A DNA stretch of 8,528 nt, taken from NCBI GenBank assembly GCA_964452575.1, contig CAYVMN010000190.1, forward strand, positions 1 to 8,528, in the 5' to 3' direction. The notes under the pieces were generated by a model, which saw only the letters and a list, made by a program, of their open reading frames with translations, was not told the origin of the DNA and did no database searches. A program made the position numbers and the translations under genes. Source of the stretch: CAYVMN01 sp964452575. GTDB lineage: Bacteria > Desulfobacterota > DSM-4660 > Desulfatiglandales > Desulfatiglandaceae. Below, in pieces: positions 6,427-8,528 of the stretch; positions within the stretch are counted from its first letter, which is position 1; each line of letters starts with the position of its first letter.

Positions 6427-6651
6427 GGAAGACCCTCGGCTGGTGCGGCACCTCTCATTGTTTCAGTAGGCTCCCTGGAAACGGACGAATTTCTGCGCCA
6501 TGCCTCGGAGTTCTCAACTGCCTTGGAAAATGGAGGGCATCCATATGACTACTTGATCCTTCCGGGGCATCATCATTATTCAGTTGTCCAGGAACTGGGC
6601 AAAGAAGAAAGCATGTTGACCGCGGCCATCTTGCGGCAGATGTCTTTATAG
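6427..6651 (+). pseudogene. C-terminal remnant of an alpha/beta hydrolase (kynurenine-formamidase/BD-FAE-like)
   Basis: The frame open between TGA at 6424 and TAG at 6649 has no usable start codon but reads as a clear hydrolase C-terminus. PLIVSVGSLETDEFLRHA begins at 6451, followed by ALENGGHPYDYLILPGHHHYSVVQELG. In this fold the loop after strand 7 (GSLETDEF) carries the catalytic Asp and the PGHHHYSV segment the catalytic His, so both late triad residues are still present. The nucleophile elbow and the N-terminal two thirds are absent. In the same frame MHFAL just before TGA 6424 could be older homologous sequence, which would mean an in-frame stop. I read this as a degraded gene fragment between smsC and the protease gene. 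The exact subfamily is uncertain, because alpha/beta hydrolase C-termini look alike. Confidence 0.65.
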
Positions 6652-6668
6652 GAACAATCCCGGACTAA

Positions 6669-6893
6669 CTTACTGCAATTTCAGATAACACCTTTTTTCT
6701 CTTGGCCTCTTTGGAACAGTACAGGAGTTCACCCCTAGAGATTGTGAGGCAAGTTTACCAGACAAAGCGTCCAACCCTACCTCCCGGCTTTGAAACAAGA
6801 GCCAATTGACACGAAATCCAGTATGAGGTATTCTTTGACTCAGTAATTGGAACATACATCATTTTTTCGCTCCTGCTACATAGCAGCAAATGA
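6669..6893 (+). pseudogene. Possible decayed coding remnant, unidentified
   Basis: This is the remainder of the gene-poor stretch between the hydrolase remnant and the protease gene. One plus-strand frame gives a protein-like translation, including LLASLEQYRSSPLEIVRQVY and then TKRPTLPPGFETRAN, up to TGA at 6807. It continues HEIQYEVFFDSVIGTYIIF to TGA at 6891. It has no start codon and one internal stop, and it is in a different frame from the hydrolase remnant. The amphipathic, charged composition and the run PLEIVRQVYQTKRPTLPPGFE look like real protein, but I do not recognise a family. The opposite strand also has a 61-codon open frame (6855-6670) that I consider less protein-like. This could equally be unremarkable intergenic DNA. 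Confidence 0.3.
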
Positions 6894-6906
6894 GGTTGGT
6901 CCTTGA

Positions 6907-6915
6907 TGCTATGAT
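6907..6915 (+). promoter_or_regulatory. Candidate extended -10 promoter for the aspartic protease gene
   Basis: TGCTATGAT matches the extended -10 pattern TGnTATAAT with one mismatch, 42 bases before the protease ATG. No matching -35 is seen at the right distance, which extended -10 promoters can tolerate. A second, weaker candidate is TTGACT (6835-6840) with CATCAT (6857-6862) at 16 bases. Confidence 0.33.
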
Positions 6916-6957
6916 TATACGGTCACCAGATTGAGAGTTCCGATTGGAGGGCTCAAT

Positions 6958-7323
6958 ATGGGAATGACACACGTCACGGTTACAGTACGCAATCCTGCGG
7001 AACCAGAGAAGTCATGGGAAGGGCTATTTCTTGTCGATACGGGTGCAGTCGATTGTCTTGTGCCGGCAAAGCATTTACGTGCAATTGGTCTTGAGCCGCG
7101 CACAAAGCGTACCTACGAGCTTGCGGACGGAAGCGAAGTAAAACTGAGTATCACGACGGGCGAAATCGAGTTCATGGGGGATTTGGTCGCCTCTACAATC
7201 ATTTTTGGCGACGACGATGCAGAACCGTTCTTGGGAGTGACCTCGTTGGAGTCAGTCGGCATTGAGGTTGACCCGCGAACTCAGCTCCTCAAGCGCCTTC
7301 CAGCAGTTCGGTTGAAGTCATAA
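6958..7323 (+). CDS. Small retroviral-type (clan AA) aspartic protease
   Basis: A 121-residue soluble protein with the single-domain, dimer-forming architecture of retropepsin-like proteases. The active-site motif is FLVDTGAVDCLVP with Asp27-Thr-Gly. The later hydrophobic-hydrophobic-Gly signature is FLGVTSLESVGIEVDP, with family-typical ELADGSEV and GEIEFMGD in between. Two monomers would each give one catalytic Asp. There is no signal peptide or membrane anchor, so a cytoplasmic role is expected; the substrate is unknown. The start is ATG 6958, because GGAGG at 6946-6950 lies 7 bases upstream. An in-frame TTG at 6931 would add 9 residues but has no ribosome site. Its choice of GCG, CGC and GAA codons differs somewhat by eye from metK, in keeping with an accessory region. 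No partner gene is evident. Confidence 0.83.
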   Translation: MGMTHVTVTVRNPAEPEKSWEGLFLVDTGAVDCLVPAKHLRAIGLEPRTKRTYELADGSEVKLSITTGEIEFMGDLVASTIIFGDDDAEPFLGVTSLESVGIEVDPRTQLLKRLPAVRLKS

Positions 7324-7341
7324 AAAACAAAAGGGAATTCC

Positions 7342-7389
7342 ATGACCTTGGACAAGAGTGTTTCAACCCCTCAAAATGCTTACAGTTAA
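7342..7389 (+). other. Tiny ORF (15 codons) before the toxin-partner operon
   Basis: An ATG with AAAGGGA 5 bases upstream opens a 15-codon frame (MTLDKSVSTPQNAYS, then TAA) in the 99-base gap between the protease and the toxin-partner genes. The ribosome site is better than that of the following gene. It could be a leader peptide, a remnant, or chance; nothing in the residues indicates function. Confidence 0.15.
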
Positions 7390-7422
7390 CCACACTCCTG
7401 AAAGAGGGACGTTGTTATCCTT

Positions 7423-7794
7423 ATGACTAATCATATGCAAGTAATTGACAAATCAAGATGTCACCACGGCCCATATAAGGATCTTGAAGAAAGAGATATT
7501 GCAAAAACCCAAAACCTTCCCAGGACCGGTATGGATAGAGCATTGTATGATCAAGTTGTAAAAAGCAGTCCGCATCTCTGGTGGTGGGTCAGGGACAAAA
7601 AAGAACTGTCCACGGAAAGCATAGTTGAGGGGGTGATCTCAAACGCAGACATGGACGATGTGCTCAGGTTGTTTGAGCTTCTTGGACGAGAAAAGGTAAA
7701 GGAGATTTTTCTGCGGCAGGTTTCCAGGCCAAGGCATAACTACAGGCCTCAAACCGTCAATTTCTTCAGAAGGTTGTTTACCAAAGATGTTTGA
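7423..7794 (+). CDS. Small partner (putative antitoxin) of an AbiEii-type nucleotidyltransferase
   Basis: A 123-residue soluble protein. The recognisable core is SPHLWWWVRDKKELSTESIV, then a helical segment ending LLGREKVKEIFLRQ, and the C-terminal RPQTVNFFRRLF. This layout, a tryptophan-rich start, a helix ending GRExVKE, then an aromatic tail, resembles the small uncharacterised proteins (DUF6922-like) encoded directly before AbiEii/AbiGii toxins. It is not the winged-helix AbiEi antitoxin. Its stop overlaps the toxin start by 8 bases (ATGTTTGA), so the two are translationally coupled. The start is uncertain: GAGGG lies 14 bases upstream of ATG 7423 and no better site precedes ATG 7435. The antitoxin role is inferred from position and family resemblance only. 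Confidence 0.75.
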   Translation: MTNHMQVIDKSRCHHGPYKDLEERDIAKTQNLPRTGMDRALYDQVVKSSPHLWWWVRDKKELSTESIVEGVISNADMDDVLRLFELLGREKVKEIFLRQVSRPRHNYRPQTVNFFRRLFTKDV

Positions 7795-8404
7795 GAACGT
7801 GTTGACTGAGGAACAGATGGCTTTAGCAGAGAAACTGTTCCCTCACATAGATGATTTCTATCTGGCAGGGGGAACGTCTCTGGCCCTGCAACTGGGTCAT
7901 CGACGCTCACTAGACTTTGATCTGGCTTGTTACGACCAGATCAGATCCTTTGACATAGAGCGTAAACTCATGTCCTGCGGCTTCAGAATCCAGTCGGTAT
8001 TTGCCGCAACAAGTGACGAATTTTCAGTGCTTATTGAGGGAACAAGGGTCACTTTTTTTTCTTTTCCTTTTGATATAGATCATAAGATCACATGGGAGAG
8101 GGGACGTATAACACTCCCCGAAATTGTTGAATTGGGAGCCATGAAGGCTTACGCCCTGGGTAGACGCAGCAAATGGAAAGACTATGTGGACCTGTATTTT
8201 TTACTAAACCTCAAAATTACGTTGGATGAACTTATTGAAAAGGCAAAGGAGATTTTTTTGTCCCATTTCAATTCCAAACTGTTTAGGGAACAACTGTGCT
8301 ATTTTGAAGACATGGACTATTCCGAGTCCATCGAGTACATCGATTATGCCCCTGAAGATAGTGAAATTAGAAAGTTCCTTGAGGGGATTGCAGTAAGGCT
8401 CTGA
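7787..8404 (+). CDS. AbiEii/AbiGii-type nucleotidyltransferase toxin
   Basis: A 205-residue DNA polymerase-beta-like nucleotidyltransferase. Motif I is FYLAGGTSLALQLGHRRSLDFDL at residues 24-46, with GGTS at 28-31 and the metal-binding Asp43-x-Asp45. The second family block is MKAYALGRRSKWKDYVDLYFLL at 119-140, with Lys120, Arg126, Lys131, Asp132 and Asp135 in the expected KxxA-R-KDxxDLY arrangement. Both blocks are intact, so the enzyme is probably active. Members of this family act as toxins of type IV-like abortive-infection or toxin-antitoxin pairs by nucleotidylating cellular targets, with tRNA shown for some members. At 205 residues it is shorter than classical AbiEii (about 300), matching the compact subgroup. 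It is the second gene of a two-gene operon and is followed by a hairpin and a transposase start. Confidence 0.88.
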   Translation: MFENVLTEEQMALAEKLFPHIDDFYLAGGTSLALQLGHRRSLDFDLACYDQIRSFDIERKLMSCGFRIQSVFAATSDEFSVLIEGTRVTFFSFPFDIDHKITWERGRITLPEIVELGAMKAYALGRRSKWKDYVDLYFLLNLKITLDELIEKAKEIFLSHFNSKLFREQLCYFEDMDYSESIEYIDYAPEDSEIRKFLEGIAVRL

Positions 8405-8406
8405 AT

Positions 8407-8423
8407 GCATTTGAAAGAAATGC
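8407..8423 (+). terminator. Hairpin directly after the toxin gene
   Basis: GCATTT-GAAAG-AAATGC forms a 6-bp perfect stem with a 5-base loop, beginning 3 bases after the toxin stop codon. It is AT-rich and lacks a following T-run, so as a Rho-independent terminator it is weak. It may instead protect the transcript 3' end. Confidence 0.3.
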
Positions 8424-8456
8424 CTGGAATTGCGGGACGTCCATAAAATTATTAAA

Positions 8457-8485
8457 TTGACAGCACCTGTGTCTTTTGGTATGTT
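8457..8485 (+). promoter_or_regulatory. Sigma-70 promoter for the transposase gene
   Basis: A perfect TTGACA (8457-8462) is followed after exactly 17 bases by TATGTT (8480-8485, 4 of 6 to consensus). Initiation would be expected about 7 bases downstream, at or next to the transposase ATG (8492), which implies a leaderless or nearly leaderless message. The -35 overlaps the small hairpin at 8460-8470. Confidence 0.5.
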
Positions 8486-8491
8486 GGGGGT

Positions 8492-8528
8492 ATGCCCAGA
8501 CAAGCTCGAATCGATGCGCCAGGTGCTC
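8492..8528 (+). CDS. REP-associated tyrosine transposase (Y1_Tnp), N-terminus only
   Basis: The first twelve codons read MPRQARIDAPGA and run off the window. This opening is a near-exact match to the characteristic N-terminus of RAYT/Y1_Tnp transposases (MPRQARxDxPGxLHHV...), the single-strand DNA HUH nucleases related to IS200/IS605 TnpA. The catalytic HUH and Tyr residues lie beyond the window, so integrity cannot be judged. The only Shine-Dalgarno-like run, GGGGG at 8486-8490, is one base from the ATG and too close to work normally, consistent with leaderless translation from the adjacent promoter. With only 37 bases the call rests on the recognisable start sequence. Confidence 0.62.
   Translation, partial: MPRQARIDAPGA

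Larger units (their letters stand above)
8434..8528 (+). mobile_element. Left end of a REP-associated (Y1) transposase element, truncated by the window
   Basis: From about 8434 the sequence carries a perfect 8-bp palindrome GGACGTCC (8435-8442), an AT-rich stretch, a small hairpin ACAG-CAC-CTGT (8460-8470), and then the transposase start. Single-strand (Y1) transposases recognise end hairpins, so these may belong to the element's left end. The exact boundary cannot be set from one end alone; the region 8405-8433 could belong to the toxin operon's 3' end. Confidence 0.45.

Noticed and set aside
6670..6855. Minus-strand open frame of 61 codons between the hydrolase remnant and the protease.
   Set aside because: No clear ribosome site and no recognisable motif. 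The plus-strand frame over the same bases looks more protein-like.

Overview
The window looks like a piece of an anaerobic bacterial chromosome, most probably of the Desulfobacterota (former Deltaproteobacteria) or a relative. This is inferred from gene content, not from a marker gene. The clues are a short-type adenosylhomocysteinase with an archaeal/Thermotoga-like C-terminus beside metK, a two-gene minimal SUF-like (SmsC-SmsB) Fe-S assembly operon instead of a full suf or isc operon, and a REP-associated (Y1) transposase start at the right edge. No rRNA, tRNA or CRISPR array is visible.

Left part (1-4253, all + strand): a non-coding leader of about 276 bases contains a striking long inverted repeat (95-116 with 196-217) and leads into metK (SAM synthase). 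Next come ahcY (SAH hydrolase), a single-domain universal-stress-type protein with a degenerate nucleotide loop, and a small site-2-type M50 membrane metalloprotease. metK makes SAM and ahcY removes the SAH left by methyltransferases, so these two form the core of the activated-methyl cycle. The Usp and M50 genes are neighbours with no evident pathway link.

Middle part (4282-6257, - strand): smsC and smsB overlap by 13 bases, face the M50 gene tail to tail, and encode the ATPase and scaffold of a minimal Fe-S cluster assembly machine.

Right part (6258-8528, + strand) is accessory. It holds the decayed C-terminus of an alpha/beta hydrolase, a second protein-like remnant I cannot name, a small orphan retroviral-type aspartic protease, and a translationally coupled AbiEii-type nucleotidyltransferase toxin with a small upstream partner. 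The last 37 bases are the start of a RAYT/Y1 transposase whose promoter would place transcription initiation at or next to its ATG.

The most noteworthy items are the unexplained structured element upstream of metK, the gene graveyard between smsC and the protease, the toxin-partner pair, and the transposase end. I do not see a clear-cut, wholly new multi-gene system. The best candidate for something undescribed is the metK leader element.
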